Shown here in pieces: positions 10,447 through 19,668 of a stretch of 64,000 bases of DNA. Made by a program: the position numbers and the translations under genes. Under the pieces are notes generated by a model. The model was given only the letters and a program-made list of their open reading frames with translations. It was not told the DNA's origin and did no database searches. Within the stretch, counting starts at the first letter, position 1, and each line of letters begins with the position of its first letter. The stretch comes from Pseudaminobacter sp040049255 (GTDB lineage Bacteria > Pseudomonadota > Alphaproteobacteria > Rhizobiales > Rhizobiaceae): positions 248,001-312,000 of the forward strand of contig NZ_JBDZDR010000005.1 in the NCBI RefSeq assembly GCF_040049255.1. The letters are read 5' to 3'.

Positions 10447-11310
10447 TCAGGCGGCGAAACGCTGCGCGTCGCTGCCGTAGTAGTTGATGTAGCGGGCGTT
10501 GATTTCCTCGACCGGCAGGACCACGAATACGTCGACCGTATGGAAGTCCTCATCGACCACGCAGCCGTCGCCGATGCGGGCGCCCAGCCGCAGATAGCCC
10601 TTGATGAGCGGCGGCATGGCCATGATGGCCGACTTCAGGTTGATGGCCTCATTCGGCATCATGTCCATGTCGCAGTAGCGACCCGGCACCGCGCGCACTT
10701 CCCACGGGCCCTTGGCGCGGCAGTTGTGCGCCAGATAGGACAGCGCTTCCGCATGGGCAGCCGGCACCGTGCCGTGGAAGGATGCGCAGCCCGCCATGAC
10801 ATCGATGTCGTAGCGGTGCACATAGGCCCAGATGCCCTGCCACAGCAGCTCGATGGTGCGCTTGGAGCGGTAGTCGGCCAGCACGCAGGAGCGGCCCAGC
10901 TCAAGGAAGCGGCGGCCGGGGTGGCGGCCTACGAGGCCCTTCAGTTCGAACTCGTCTTCCGAGTAGAAGCCGCCGGCGGCGATCGCGGCCTCCTGCCTGA
11001 GCAGCCGGTATGTGCCGACGATGCGCTTGTGCATGGGGCCGGGAAGGGCGCTGTCGATCACCAGCAGGTGGTCGCAGATGGCATCGAAGCGATCGGCGTC
11101 GCGGCGCTCCATCGCGTGGAGAGCGCTCTGCCTGGCGCCGAGTTCGTCATAAAACACCCGGTAGCGGATTTCCTGAGCCACGGCGATCTCGCCGGCATCG
11201 CGGGCCAGGCGCACTTCCAGCGTACCGATGCGGCCGAGAAGCTCGCTTTCGTATGCCGCGCCGTCATGTGCGCCGGAGGGGCGGTGACGCTCGAGCATCG
11301 CGGTCTGCAT
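10447..11310 (-). CDS. olsB: L-ornithine N-alpha-acyltransferase OlsB-like (GNAT)
   Basis: Soluble or membrane-associated acyltransferase that moves a 3-hydroxyacyl chain from acyl carrier protein to ornithine, the first step of ornithine-lipid synthesis. The start at 11310 has GAAGGAG 8-9 bases upstream; further upstream starts lack a site. Matching features are the N-terminal EIRYRVFYDE block, GTYRLLRQEAA, FLELGRSCV and GRHPGRR segments of the acetyltransferase_5 family. Length 287 aa is normal. OlsA, which adds the second chain, is not adjacent. Such genes are often induced by phosphate limitation, but I saw no clear Pho box. Confidence 0.85.
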   Translation of the reverse strand: MQTAMLERHRPSGAHDGAAYESELLGRIGTLEVRLARDAGEIAVAQEIRYRVFYDELGARQSALHAMERRDADRFDAICDHLLVIDSALPGPMHKRIVGTYRLLRQEAAIAAGGFYSEDEFELKGLVGRHPGRRFLELGRSCVLADYRSKRTIELLWQGIWAYVHRYDIDVMAGCASFHGTVPAAHAEALSYLAHNCRAKGPWEVRAVPGRYCDMDMMPNEAINLKSAIMAMPPLIKGYLRLGARIGDGCVVDEDFHTVDVFVVLPVEEINARYINYYGSDAQRFAA

Positions 11311-11469
11311 GGCTAATTCTCCTTCGAGCTTGCTCACATGCAGCAGAATAAAAAGTCCGTGCAACAGAAGTGTGACTGTAGCTTCATCAGCCTGGCCGGG
11401 CAAATTTGGGGCAGCAGATCGTTGGGCGACCGAGCACCCGCCAATGTTGCGAAGCCGTCCCGGCTTCGA

Positions 11470-13746
11470 TCAGCCTGCGGCCTGTTCCGCAACCGTTCGG
11501 ACCAGCGCGTCGGGATCGAGCGGCTTGGTCACGAAACCGGTCGCGCCATGCGCCAGCACAGTGTGCCGGGTCTTTTCCTGGCTGTCGGCCGAAAGAACCA
11601 TGATCGGTACTGGCGCGGCAGTGGTTTCTTCCTCGTGGCGGCGGATGGCGGCGATCGCGTCGAGACCGTCCATGATCGGCATGTGCAGGTCCATCAGCAC
11701 GATGTCGTAGCGCGTCGTGCCGCTGGTCACGGCTTCCACGGCGGCCCTGCCATTGCCGACTACGTCGACCTTGTGGCCCGCCTTGAGCAAGGTGACGCGG
11801 GCCAGCAATGCGTTGATGTCGTTGTCCTCGGCGATCAGGATCGACAGTTCCGGTTCGTCCGGCTTCGACGGTTCGCTGCCTTTCGGGCGTGACGAGACCG
11901 TGAGGGCCGAAGGCGCGGCCATTCCCGAAAGCAGGACGCGCAGCAGCGTTTCGCCGCGTACCGGCCGTGCCAGGAAGGTCGAATAGCCATTGCGCCGGAA
12001 ATCGCCCAGCATGCCACGCTCGTTGGGGGCGATCACTATGATTGCTTCGCAGGTAGTGAAACCTGCGCGGCGCAGGCGCTTCAGCATATCTCCGTCGGCA
12101 TTTTCCAACGCGGCATCGACCAGCAGCGTGTCGCACCCTTCGGAAAGCGTCGCGGCCTGCTCGGACGTTTCCGCCACCTGCATCGTGCCGCCATGGGCCG
12201 CGATTGTGCGCGCGATCGCCTCGGCCTCGATCCTGTTGGCAGCCAGCATGACCGCGCGGCGGCCAGCAAGCGCCTCGCCGCGACCATTGTCGCCGTGAAC
12301 CGCCTCGGCCGCCGGGATGGTGAAGGAAAATTCAGAGCCCTTGCCCTGTTCGCTGGTGACCTCGATCTCGCCGCCCATCGAGCGCACGATGCCCCTGGAT
12401 ATGGCAAGGCCCAGCCCGGCGCCGCCATGCGCGCGGGTCGAGGTGCTGTCGGCCTGCTCGAATTCGCCGAAGATGCGCTCCAGGTCCGTTTCGCCAAGCC
12501 CGGTGCCGGTGTCGGTGACGGCGAAGCGCAGCATGTCGGATTTTTCGCCCGGCACGATCGTGACACTGACCAGCACGCCGCCCTCGTCAGTGAATTTCAC
12601 TGCATTGCCGATCAGGTTCAGCAGCACCTGCCGCACGCGGCCGGGATCTGCGGTGATGACCTGCGGCACGTCGGGCGAGACATGGCAGCCGAGGCCGATG
12701 CCCTTGGCGAAGGCGCGCGCGGCCAGCAGTTCCACCACGTTTTCCGCGATCTCGCGCGGCGACATCGGCTGCGGCTCTGGCTCGAAGCGCCCCGCCTCGA
12801 TCTTGGAATAGTCGAGCAGGTCCTCGATCAACGCCAGGAGCGCGCCGGCCGATGTTGAAACGGCGCTGACATAGGTGCGTTGTTCGGGCGAAAGCGCGGT
12901 GTCGGCCAGCAGCGTGGCCATGCCGATGATACCGTTCATCGGCGTGCGGATTTCATGGCTCACCGTGGCCAGGAAGCGGGACTTGGCCTGGCTGGCGTGT
13001 TCGGCGCGCTCACGCGCATGGATCAGTGCGGCCTCCGCACGCTTGCGGGCGGTGATGTCGCGGGCGATCGCGCGATGGGACACCGTGTCGCCCTCATTGT
13101 CGCGTACCGAAAGCTCGATCCACGAAAACCAGCGCGTTCCGCCCGGCGCGTTGATGGCAACGTCGGTGGAACTCAGGCATTCGCCGCTGGCAAAGGCGGC
13201 GTCCGGCACCAGGCCGATCTCGACGCCCAGATCGGCAAGCATGCGGCCGGAAATCTGCGCCCTGTCCAGCCCCACCAGATCGGCGAAAACCTTGTTTGCA
13301 TAGACGATGCGGCCATCGCGGTCGCGATGGATGACGAGGTCGCCAAGCGCATCGATAAGGCCGTGGAAGCGCTCCTCGTTCTCCTGCAACTCCCACATGC
13401 GGTCGGCCAGAACCTCCATCCTGGCCTGTTCCTGCATTGCGTCGGGGGAGGCGCGTGCCGCGCTCTTGCCGGCATAATATGCGGCAGCGAGCGCCAGCCC
13501 GGCCGTGCTGAACCCCAACAGCCCAAGGCTGACCACGCCGGGAGCGCCGGTCAGCCAGGCGATGACCGAACAGATGAGCGAGGAAAGGATGAGGGCGCCG
13601 CCAAGGCCAGGCGCCACGCGCTTCCTTTGCAGGTCAGGCGCCAGCGGCGGCGGCGTCAGCTGGCGGCGCGCCAAGCCGCGCGGCAACTGCTCGCGCAGGG
13701 CCGTTTCGCCTTGGTTCAGCTCGAAATCGATGGAATCGGTCTCCAT
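11470..13746 (-). CDS. Hybrid sensor histidine kinase/response regulator with PAS domain
   Basis: Membrane-bound hybrid kinase of 758 aa. Two close hydrophobic helices lie near residues 48-95 with almost no periplasmic loop, so sensing is probably through the PAS domain at about 120-235 or the membrane itself. HisKA follows, with phospho-acceptor His264 in SHEIRTPMNGI, then a HATPase_c domain with NLIGNAVKF and GGAGLGLAIS. Residues about 505-620 look like a degenerate receiver without a clear phospho-Asp. The C-terminal receiver has the acceptor Asp686 in LMDLHMPIMDG. No partner regulator is adjacent. Signal and output are unknown. Confidence 0.94.
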   Translation of the reverse strand: METDSIDFELNQGETALREQLPRGLARRQLTPPPLAPDLQRKRVAPGLGGALILSSLICSVIAWLTGAPGVVSLGLLGFSTAGLALAAAYYAGKSAARASPDAMQEQARMEVLADRMWELQENEERFHGLIDALGDLVIHRDRDGRIVYANKVFADLVGLDRAQISGRMLADLGVEIGLVPDAAFASGECLSSTDVAINAPGGTRWFSWIELSVRDNEGDTVSHRAIARDITARKRAEAALIHARERAEHASQAKSRFLATVSHEIRTPMNGIIGMATLLADTALSPEQRTYVSAVSTSAGALLALIEDLLDYSKIEAGRFEPEPQPMSPREIAENVVELLAARAFAKGIGLGCHVSPDVPQVITADPGRVRQVLLNLIGNAVKFTDEGGVLVSVTIVPGEKSDMLRFAVTDTGTGLGETDLERIFGEFEQADSTSTRAHGGAGLGLAISRGIVRSMGGEIEVTSEQGKGSEFSFTIPAAEAVHGDNGRGEALAGRRAVMLAANRIEAEAIARTIAAHGGTMQVAETSEQAATLSEGCDTLLVDAALENADGDMLKRLRRAGFTTCEAIIVIAPNERGMLGDFRRNGYSTFLARPVRGETLLRVLLSGMAAPSALTVSSRPKGSEPSKPDEPELSILIAEDNDINALLARVTLLKAGHKVDVVGNGRAAVEAVTSGTTRYDIVLMDLHMPIMDGLDAIAAIRRHEEETTAAPVPIMVLSADSQEKTRHTVLAHGATGFVTKPLDPDALVRTVAEQAAG

Positions 13747-13875
13747 GCCGCAACCATAAGGGCCAAGCCTTAGGGAAGCCTTGGAGTGAAAGTTCGAATT
13801 GTATCGGTCCGACGGAATAGCCCGGGATTTCTGTGGCTTAGAGCATTTCCAAGTCAGGATGAAACCCTCCGGCAG

Positions 13876-14865
13876 CTACATCGCGACGACGACCCGTCCC
13901 CTGATCTTGCCATCGACAATGTCGTGGGCAGCCTGGATGATGTCGTCGAAGCCGATCCAGGTTGTGAGCTTTTCCAGCTTGGCGTGGTCGAGATCAGTGG
14001 CAAGGCGCTGCCAGGCCTCCAGGCGCAGTTCCTTTGGCGCCATGACCGAGTCGATGCCGAGCAGCGAAACGCCACGCAGGATGAAGGGGGCGACACTGCC
14101 GGGCAGGTTCATGCCTTGCGCGAGCCCGCAGGCGGCGATCGCACCGCCATAGGAGGTCATCGACAGCACGTTGGCCAGCGTGTGGCTGCCGACCGCGTCG
14201 ATGCCGCCCGCCCAGCGCTCCTTGTTGAGTGGCTTGGCGGGGCCGGAAAGCTCTTCGCGGGCAATGATTTCGGCGGCACCAAGATCATGCAGGTAGCCGC
14301 TTTCCGCAGGCCGCCCGGTCGAAGCGATGACGTGGTAGCCTAGCTTGGACAGAAGCGCGACGGCCACGGAGCCGACGCCGCCGGCCGCGCCGGTGACGAT
14401 CATGGGGCCGCGATCCGGCGTCAGGCCGTGGCGCTCCAGCGCCATCACCGACAGCATCGCCGTGTAACCGGCGGTGCCGATCGCCATCGCAGTTGCCGCG
14501 CTCATGCCCTCGGGCAGGGGAACCAGCCAGTCGCCCTTCACGCGCGCCTTGGCGGCATAGGCGCCGAAATGGGTCTCACCCACGCCCCAGCCATTGAGGA
14601 TGACCCTGTCGCCCTCCTTCCAGTCGGGGTGCGAGGAGGACAATACCGTTCCGGCGAAATCGACGCCGGGAATCATGGGGAAGCGCCGCACCACAGGGGC
14701 CTTGCCGGTGATCGCCAGCCCGTCCTTGTAGTTCACCGTGGTTGCGTCCACAGCCACCGTGACGTCGCCTTCCATCAGGTCGGCCTCGGAAATCTCGGTC
14801 ACGGCCACCGACTGGTTCTTGGCCTCGTCGCGGATGATCAGGATGGCCCTGAAGGTGTCGGACAT
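13876..14865 (-). CDS. Acrylyl-CoA reductase-like MDR oxidoreductase (AcuI/YhdH type)
   Basis: NADPH-dependent medium-chain dehydrogenase/reductase of 329 aa without zinc ligands. The order is an N-terminal GroES-like fold with VNYKDGLAITGKAP and PGVDFAGTV, then a Rossmann domain with VTGAAGGVGSVAVALL and STGRPAE for NADPH. These blocks match the AcuI/YhdH group that reduces acrylyl-CoA to propionyl-CoA. I place the start at 14865 (MSDTFRAIL), because upstream in-frame residues do not match the family. No propionate or DMSP genes are nearby, so the physiological substrate is uncertain. Confidence 0.88.
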   Translation of the reverse strand: MSDTFRAILIIRDEAKNQSVAVTEISEADLMEGDVTVAVDATTVNYKDGLAITGKAPVVRRFPMIPGVDFAGTVLSSSHPDWKEGDRVILNGWGVGETHFGAYAAKARVKGDWLVPLPEGMSAATAMAIGTAGYTAMLSVMALERHGLTPDRGPMIVTGAAGGVGSVAVALLSKLGYHVIASTGRPAESGYLHDLGAAEIIAREELSGPAKPLNKERWAGGIDAVGSHTLANVLSMTSYGGAIAACGLAQGMNLPGSVAPFILRGVSLLGIDSVMAPKELRLEAWQRLATDLDHAKLEKLTTWIGFDDIIQAAHDIVDGKIRGRVVVAM

Positions 14866-14926
14866 TGCGGGGCTCCGTGCAGCGCTGGTCGATTTGGACC
14901 GACTTTGCGACGTGCGCCCCGCAAAA

Positions 14927-15415
14927 TCAATCGTGCGAGGCCGCCTTGCTGCGCCGCCAGCCGAACAGTTCTTCCAGCAGCACGAAGCCGGCGCCGACAG
15001 ATATGAAAGCATCGGCCAGATTGAAGATCGCGAACGACCAGACCGGCGTGTGGAAGAGGATATAGTCGATCACGTGGCCATAGACGGCGCGGTCGATGAG
15101 ATTGCCAATCGCGCCGCCGATGATCAGGGCGAAGCCGACCCGCGACAGCACCTGCCCGGGGCCGGTGCGAAACGCCAGATAGAGCACGAAGGCGATGACC
15201 GCGAGCGAGACGAGGATCAGCCCCTTGTCGCCGATCGAGGAGAACATGGAGAAGGCCACGCCGGTGTTGTAGGTGCGGTAAAGCGCCAGAAACGGCAGGA
15301 TGTCGACCTTTTCATGCATGAAAAGCTCGGTTTCGACCAGCAGCTTGATCCACTGGTCTATGGCTATGGCGATTGCGGCGAGCAGGCCGTAAGGCAGCAG
15401 CGATCTCCAGGTCAC
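14927..15415 (-). CDS. lspA: Lipoprotein signal peptidase LspA
   Basis: Aspartyl protease of the inner membrane that removes signal peptides from diacylglyceryl-modified prolipoproteins. The 162-aa protein has four membrane helices, an early DQWIK motif, and the two catalytic aspartates in the conserved blocks GNLIDRAVYGHVIDYI and FNLADAFI. Its start overlaps the stop of the upstream methyltransferase gene by 4 bases, so the three genes from 17330 down to 14927 look cotranscribed. Confidence 0.97.
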   Translation of the reverse strand: MTWRSLLPYGLLAAIAIAIDQWIKLLVETELFMHEKVDILPFLALYRTYNTGVAFSMFSSIGDKGLILVSLAVIAFVLYLAFRTGPGQVLSRVGFALIIGGAIGNLIDRAVYGHVIDYILFHTPVWSFAIFNLADAFISVGAGFVLLEELFGWRRSKAASHD

Positions 15416-16260
15416 GCGCCGCCTCCCGCTTCAAGCTTCAGCGCGCCGCGCCGAATCTCGTAGAGCATGACGCCGGTGGCCACCGCCAGGTTGAGCGAGT
15501 CGGCGCGGCCGGCCTGCGGAATGCGCAGCAGCCGGTCGCAGCTTTCGGCCAGCGTATCCGGCAAGCCCTGCTGTTCGTTGCCCATCATCAGCACGACCGG
15601 TTTTCCCGAGAAATCGACGGTGCGGTAGTCCACGGATCCTTTCAGATGCGTGCCGACGACGAGGCCGGGGAAATTCTTGCGCCAGGCCAGAAACGCCTCG
15701 GCCGTAGCCTTGGCTACGGGAACTGCGAAGATGGAGCCCATGGTGGCGCGCACGGTCTCCAGCGAAAACGGATCGGTGGTCTCGCCCACCAGGATGACGC
15801 CCTTGGCGCCCACCGCATCCACGGTGCGGATGACGGTGCCGAGATTGCCGGGGTCGCGCACGCGGTCGAGCGCCACCCAAACGTCACCGTGCTTCGGCCG
15901 GATGTCCTTGAGCGGCATGTAGCGTTGCGCGAAGACGCCCACCACCATCTGCGGGTTGTCGCGCCGGGTGATCGAGGTCAGCACCTTTTCGGAGACTTCC
16001 AGAACCGTTCCGCCGGCGGCAACCGTGCGCGCCGCAACCTTCTCGATCGTCGGGTTGCCGAGACCGGCCTTGGCGAAGATCAACGTCTTGATCGACCAGC
16101 CGAGGTCGAGCGCGTCGATGACAAGCTTCAGACCCTCGGCCATGAAGGCGTTCTGCTGGTCGCGGAATTTCTTCAGCGCCAGCGCCTTGATGTCCTTGAC
16201 CAGAGGATTGGCGAGGCTGGTGACTTCCTTCACCCGTCCGGGCGCGCGATGCTCGGTCAT
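15412..16260 (-). CDS. TrmH/SpoU-family RNA 2'-O-methyltransferase
   Basis: SPOUT-class methyltransferase of 282 aa that would methylate a ribose in rRNA or tRNA using SAM. An N-terminal substrate-binding domain (KEVTSLANPLVKDIKAL) precedes the knotted catalytic domain with the three SpoU motifs: ALDRVRDPGNLGTVIRT, LMMGNEQQGL and LRIPQAGRADSLNLAVA. The ATG at 16260 overlaps the preceding gene's TGA by 4 bases, and its own stop overlaps the lspA start. The target nucleotide cannot be assigned from sequence. Confidence 0.93.
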   Translation of the reverse strand: MTEHRAPGRVKEVTSLANPLVKDIKALALKKFRDQQNAFMAEGLKLVIDALDLGWSIKTLIFAKAGLGNPTIEKVAARTVAAGGTVLEVSEKVLTSITRRDNPQMVVGVFAQRYMPLKDIRPKHGDVWVALDRVRDPGNLGTVIRTVDAVGAKGVILVGETTDPFSLETVRATMGSIFAVPVAKATAEAFLAWRKNFPGLVVGTHLKGSVDYRTVDFSGKPVVLMMGNEQQGLPDTLAESCDRLLRIPQAGRADSLNLAVATGVMLYEIRRGALKLEAGGGA

Positions 16261-17330
16261 TTTGCCAGCCACCGTGAGAAGAGAGAGGTCGAAAGCGCCC
16301 GGCCGGCAGACTTTTCGCGGATGATGAGCTCGCCCGATTCCACCACCCCGCCCATGCCGGCGAAGGTGTCGCGCATCAGCGCATGGATGGCGAAGAAGGA
16401 GGCGCGGATGGAGTAGGCCGTCAGCACCACCGCAAGCGGCTTCGGCGTCAGGATCGAGCGGCAGATGTCGGTCAGCGCCGGCAGGTCCTCGAACAGCTGC
16501 CACACCTCGCCTTTCGGCCCGCGCCCATAGGCCGGCGGATCAAACAGGATGATGTCGTAGGCGTTGCCGCGCCGCTCCTCGCGCTCGGCAAACTTCATCG
16601 CGTCTTCGCAGATCCAGCGGATCGGCTTGTCGCCAAGGCCGGCCATAAGCTGGTTCTCGCGCGCCCAGCCGATGGCCTTTTTCGAGGCGTCGACATGGGT
16701 CACTTCCGCGCCGGCGCGCGCGGCCACCAGCGAGGCGAGGCCCGTATAGCCGAACAGGTTCAGCACCTTCACCGGGCGCCTCGCGTCGCGGATCAGCCCG
16801 GCCATGTGGTCCCAGTGCGAGGCCTGCTCGGGAAACACGCCGACATGGCGGAACGAGGTGAAGCGCCCGAGATAGTCGATGCCGTCATGGCGCATCGGCC
16901 ATGTCTCTCCGAGCGGCGTCTTCGGAAAGCGCCAGCGGCCCATGCCTTCTTCGTCGGTGTCGCCGGTGAAGACGGCATCGACATTGTTCCATTCCTTGGC
17001 CGGCAGCGCGCGCTGCCAGATCGCCTGGCCCTCGGGGCGCACGATGCGATAGGGGCCGTATTGCTCCAGCTTTTCGCCATTGCCGCTATCGAGCAGGGCG
17101 TAGTCGTCATTGGGCGCAACTTCGAGGATCACCGGTAGTCGCTCGGCCGGCAGCGCGCCTTCGCGGCGCACGAGCTTGCGCACCGGCGCCGTGGGCTCGG
17201 GCGCGGCCTGTGGTTCCGGCTTTTCAGCGGCGCGGCGCGGCACGGCCGGTCGTTCGCCGCGCGCTACCGGCTGCGACGTGCGATCGGGCTGCTGGCGCTT
17301 GTCGCGGCGTTTGTCACGCGAGGGTTTCAT
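16257..17330 (-). CDS. Class I SAM-dependent methyltransferase, RlmI/RlmK-like
   Basis: A 357-aa protein with a basic, low-complexity N-terminus (residues 1-60, Arg, Pro and Ala rich) that could bind RNA, followed by a Rossmann methyltransferase. SAM-binding NLFGYTGLASLVAARAGA and the catalytic DPPAYGRGPKGE motif match COG1092-type 23S rRNA m5C methyltransferases. It lacks an obvious PUA domain, as is usual for the alphaproteobacterial version. It heads the cluster that runs into the SpoU methyltransferase and lspA. Confidence 0.9.
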   Translation of the reverse strand: MKPSRDKRRDKRQQPDRTSQPVARGERPAVPRRAAEKPEPQAAPEPTAPVRKLVRREGALPAERLPVILEVAPNDDYALLDSGNGEKLEQYGPYRIVRPEGQAIWQRALPAKEWNNVDAVFTGDTDEEGMGRWRFPKTPLGETWPMRHDGIDYLGRFTSFRHVGVFPEQASHWDHMAGLIRDARRPVKVLNLFGYTGLASLVAARAGAEVTHVDASKKAIGWARENQLMAGLGDKPIRWICEDAMKFAEREERRGNAYDIILFDPPAYGRGPKGEVWQLFEDLPALTDICRSILTPKPLAVVLTAYSIRASFFAIHALMRDTFAGMGGVVESGELIIREKSAGRALSTSLFSRWLAK

Positions 17331-17398
17331 TCACACTCCAGATTTGGCAGCCGCGCTTCTGCCACAGCCCACCCCGCGGCGCAACAAAACTACAGCCT

Positions 17399-17902
17399 TC
17401 AGGCTGCTCGTAGATGCCGGGCGATGGACAGAAGTGCGACCATGAGCGCGACGAAGCCGGCAAGCTTGAACGCGGCCACGATCATATGCCCGGTTTCCCA
17501 GCGCAGGCGAACGGCATCGAAATTCTCGGGCAGCGCGGCCCCTCTGATCCATGTGGCGAGTTCGGCGTTGGCGGGCGCGACCAGAGCGAGCCACGCGCCA
17601 AGAGCAAGGGCATAGAGCGCCGCGGCCGACGCTGCAAAGCGTGAGGCTGGCCCGTCCCCTCGGAGAAGAAGGACCAGACACGCCGGCAGGACGATGGCAG
17701 CCAGATCGAGCGGCGCGCCCACTGCGGCGAACAGCCAGAACTGGCGGTTGAAGACCGTCGTTTCGCGCCACAGTTCGGCAGACCAGGCCATCAGCCGCGG
17801 CTCCGCTTCCAGCACGTGGGCGAAGGAGGGTCCGAGGCTGAGCGCGGCAACCACGGCCGCAAGCAGTGAAAGATAGAAAGTGACAGGAGGTATTCGCATC
17901 AC
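17399..17902 (-). CDS. Four-helix membrane protein, DUF1772 (anthrone-oxygenase-like)
   Basis: A 167-aa integral membrane protein with four predicted helices. The pattern of an early PSFAHVLEAEPRL loop and a late RWETGHMIVAAFKLAGF segment before the last helix resembles DUF1772/anthrone oxygenase-like proteins, where an Arg/Trp and a His are conserved, but the match is by eye. It lies 30 bases from an ornithine-cyclodeaminase-like gene on the same strand. No function can be inferred from context. Confidence 0.65.
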   Translation of the reverse strand: MMRIPPVTFYLSLLAAVVAALSLGPSFAHVLEAEPRLMAWSAELWRETTVFNRQFWLFAAVGAPLDLAAIVLPACLVLLLRGDGPASRFAASAAALYALALGAWLALVAPANAELATWIRGAALPENFDAVRLRWETGHMIVAAFKLAGFVALMVALLSIARHLRAA

Positions 17903-17930
17903 GTTACCTCATGACCGCGAGGCTTGGCGA

Positions 17931-18899
17931 CTAGCTCGACTTCGGCCGGCTTTCGTAAACCGCAATGCCGGCGGCAAGATCCTCCAACGCCGCACCGACC
18001 GACTTGAACAGCGTGATTTCGTCTGCGCTCCGGCGACCCTGCTTCTGGCCGCGAGCCAGTTCGTGCAAATCGGCCACGATCTCCTCGGGCTTGAGCACGC
18101 CCGAAGCCAAAGGCTGCACAATGTCGCCGGCCTCCTTGGTCGCGCCGGCGCGGGTGTCGACATAGACGCGGGCGCGGCGGATCGCGTCGTCATCGCTTTC
18201 GCGCATCTCGGGCGTGAAGGCGCCGACCAGGTCGAGATGCGTGCCGGGCCTGAGCAGCGCGCCCTTGATCAGGGGCGTGGTCGAAATGGTGGCGCAGGAG
18301 ACGATGTCGGCTTCCGCGACTGCTCCGTCGAGGTCCTGCACCGCGGCGGCGTCGAAGCCCTTTGCGCGCAACTCGGCCGCGACGGCGTCCGCGTTGGCGT
18401 GGGTACGGTTCCAGATCCTGACCTGCGTGATCGGCCGCACCGCCGCATGTGCCTGGGCCAGGAACGGTGCCAGCGCGCCGGCGCCCACGATCAGCAGCCG
18501 CGAAGCGTCCTCGCGTGCGAGATAGCTGGCAGCCAGCGCGGAGGCGCAGGCCGTGCGCCATTGCGTAATGCGCTGCCCGTCGATCAGCGCCTGCGGTTCG
18601 CCCGTGGTGCCGTCGAGCAGCAGGTAGAGCCCCATGACCGCAGGCTTTCCGATCGTGTTGTTGTCGGGCGAAACTGTCACGATCTTCACGCCGATATGGC
18701 CGTTGCCGCTGACGCCCGCATTGAAATCGCTCCAGGCGGGCATCAGCAGTAGCGTTGTGGCCGCCCCTGTCGGCCGCTCGACCGCATGGTGATGTCGAAC
18801 CGGCTGGATTGCGCCTTCGCGAAAGGCCTGTCTCAGCGTATCGACAAGTCCCGGAAAGGTCAGGGCCTTGTCGACCTCGGCGGCCGAAATCATCTGCAT
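17931..18899 (-). CDS. Ornithine cyclodeaminase/mu-crystallin family protein
   Basis: NAD(P)-dependent enzyme of 322 aa in the OCD/mu-crystallin family, which includes ornithine cyclodeaminase, alanine dehydrogenase and ketimine reductases. The Rossmann loop is LLIVGAGALAPFLAQAHAA, with RIWNRT after the second strand. The substrate half has VSGNGHIGVKIVTV with the conserved lysine and a TGEPQALIDGQRITQWRTAC block. The latter is common in delta-1-pyrroline-2-carboxylate reductase-like members. I cannot choose between these activities. The genes around it give no pathway. Confidence 0.88.
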   Translation of the reverse strand: MQMISAAEVDKALTFPGLVDTLRQAFREGAIQPVRHHHAVERPTGAATTLLLMPAWSDFNAGVSGNGHIGVKIVTVSPDNNTIGKPAVMGLYLLLDGTTGEPQALIDGQRITQWRTACASALAASYLAREDASRLLIVGAGALAPFLAQAHAAVRPITQVRIWNRTHANADAVAAELRAKGFDAAAVQDLDGAVAEADIVSCATISTTPLIKGALLRPGTHLDLVGAFTPEMRESDDDAIRRARVYVDTRAGATKEAGDIVQPLASGVLKPEEIVADLHELARGQKQGRRSADEITLFKSVGAALEDLAAGIAVYESRPKSS

Positions 18900-18940
18900 A
18901 GCTGCACCTCGTCGATCGAGCAGGCCGTGGCCCGCGGGTT

Positions 18941-19261
18941 TCAGGCGGCCGGAAGGCCGGTCCTGTCAGCCCGATGGTGGGACGTATCCTCGCCCCGGAT
19001 CTGCAATTCCTGTCCGCGCAACCGCGCCAGCTTGCGGTAGCGCCCCTGCTTGAACCAGGTGACGATCGCGCCAACGACCATGCCCAGCGCCAGGGCGGCA
19101 AACAGCAGCACGAAAAGCGGTGCCTGCATGGTCAGGCCGGGGTTGCCGGGGTTGAACGGGTCCAGCGTGAAGGCCACCGGTGCGCGGTTCGCCACCGCCA
19201 GCGCGATCAGGACGACGGCGAGCGGCACGAAGAGCACGATGATCAGGAAGCGATTGAGCAT
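18941..19261 (-). CDS. LapA/DUF1049-domain membrane protein
   Basis: A 106-aa inner-membrane protein with two helices (about residues 5-24 and 45-67) and a short basic cytoplasmic tail, the layout of DUF1049 (LapA, lipopolysaccharide assembly protein A domain). The sequence VANRAPVAFTLDPFNP between the helices is the typical periplasmic hairpin. It sits 45 bases downstream of ihfB on the same strand, a common arrangement in Rhizobiales. A role in LPS homeostasis is known for the enterobacterial relative but not shown here. Confidence 0.85.
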   Translation of the reverse strand: MLNRFLIIVLFVPLAVVLIALAVANRAPVAFTLDPFNPGNPGLTMQAPLFVLLFAALALGMVVGAIVTWFKQGRYRKLARLRGQELQIRGEDTSHHRADRTGLPAA

Positions 19262-19306
19262 GTCTTATTCCAATCAGGCCGGCACGTTCGGAGTGCGCAC
19301 GCGCAC

Positions 19307-19591
19307 CTACTTGCTGGCGTTCAGCCTTTCGCGAAGCTCCTTGCCGGTCTTGAAGAAGGGAACCCACTTCTCTTCCACCTCGACCGAGTCGCCGGTGCGG
19401 GGGTTGCGGCCCATGCGCGCCGGACGGTTCTTCACCGAGAAGGCTCCGAAGCCGCGCAGTTCAACGCGATTGCCCTCGGCCAGAGCATCCGTGATCTCGT
19501 CGAAAATCGCGTTCACGATATTTTCGACGTCTCGCAAAAACAGATGCGGATTGCGAGAGGCAATGATCTGCACAAGTTCGGATTTGATCAT
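19307..19591 (-). CDS. ihfB: Integration host factor beta subunit
   Basis: DNA-bending nucleoid protein of the HU/IHF family, 94 aa. The signature GFGAFSVKNRPARMGRNPRTG with the intercalating Pro and DNA-contacting arm is present. MIKSELVQ at the N-terminus and the KWVPFFKTGKELRERLN end distinguish IHF-beta from HU. It acts as a heterodimer with IHF-alpha, which is not in this window. Upstream lies sppA and downstream the LapA-domain gene, all on the same strand. Confidence 0.96.
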   Translation of the reverse strand: MIKSELVQIIASRNPHLFLRDVENIVNAIFDEITDALAEGNRVELRGFGAFSVKNRPARMGRNPRTGDSVEVEEKWVPFFKTGKELRERLNASK

Positions 19592-19668
19592 GAGCGCGGT
19601 CCCCGCCTATGGTTTGCTGAAATTGTATGCGGATGATTTTATTCGCTTTTACGCCGTCCGGCCAAGCT

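Noticed and set aside
10444..11316. A long plus-strand open frame opposite olsB.
   Set aside because: It mirrors the olsB codons, has no ribosome site and no family match; olsB has clear motifs.
13840..13870. Sequence around TTAGAGCATTTCC, like common intergenic repeats of Mesorhizobium.
   Set aside because: Only one copy seen in the window, too short to support.
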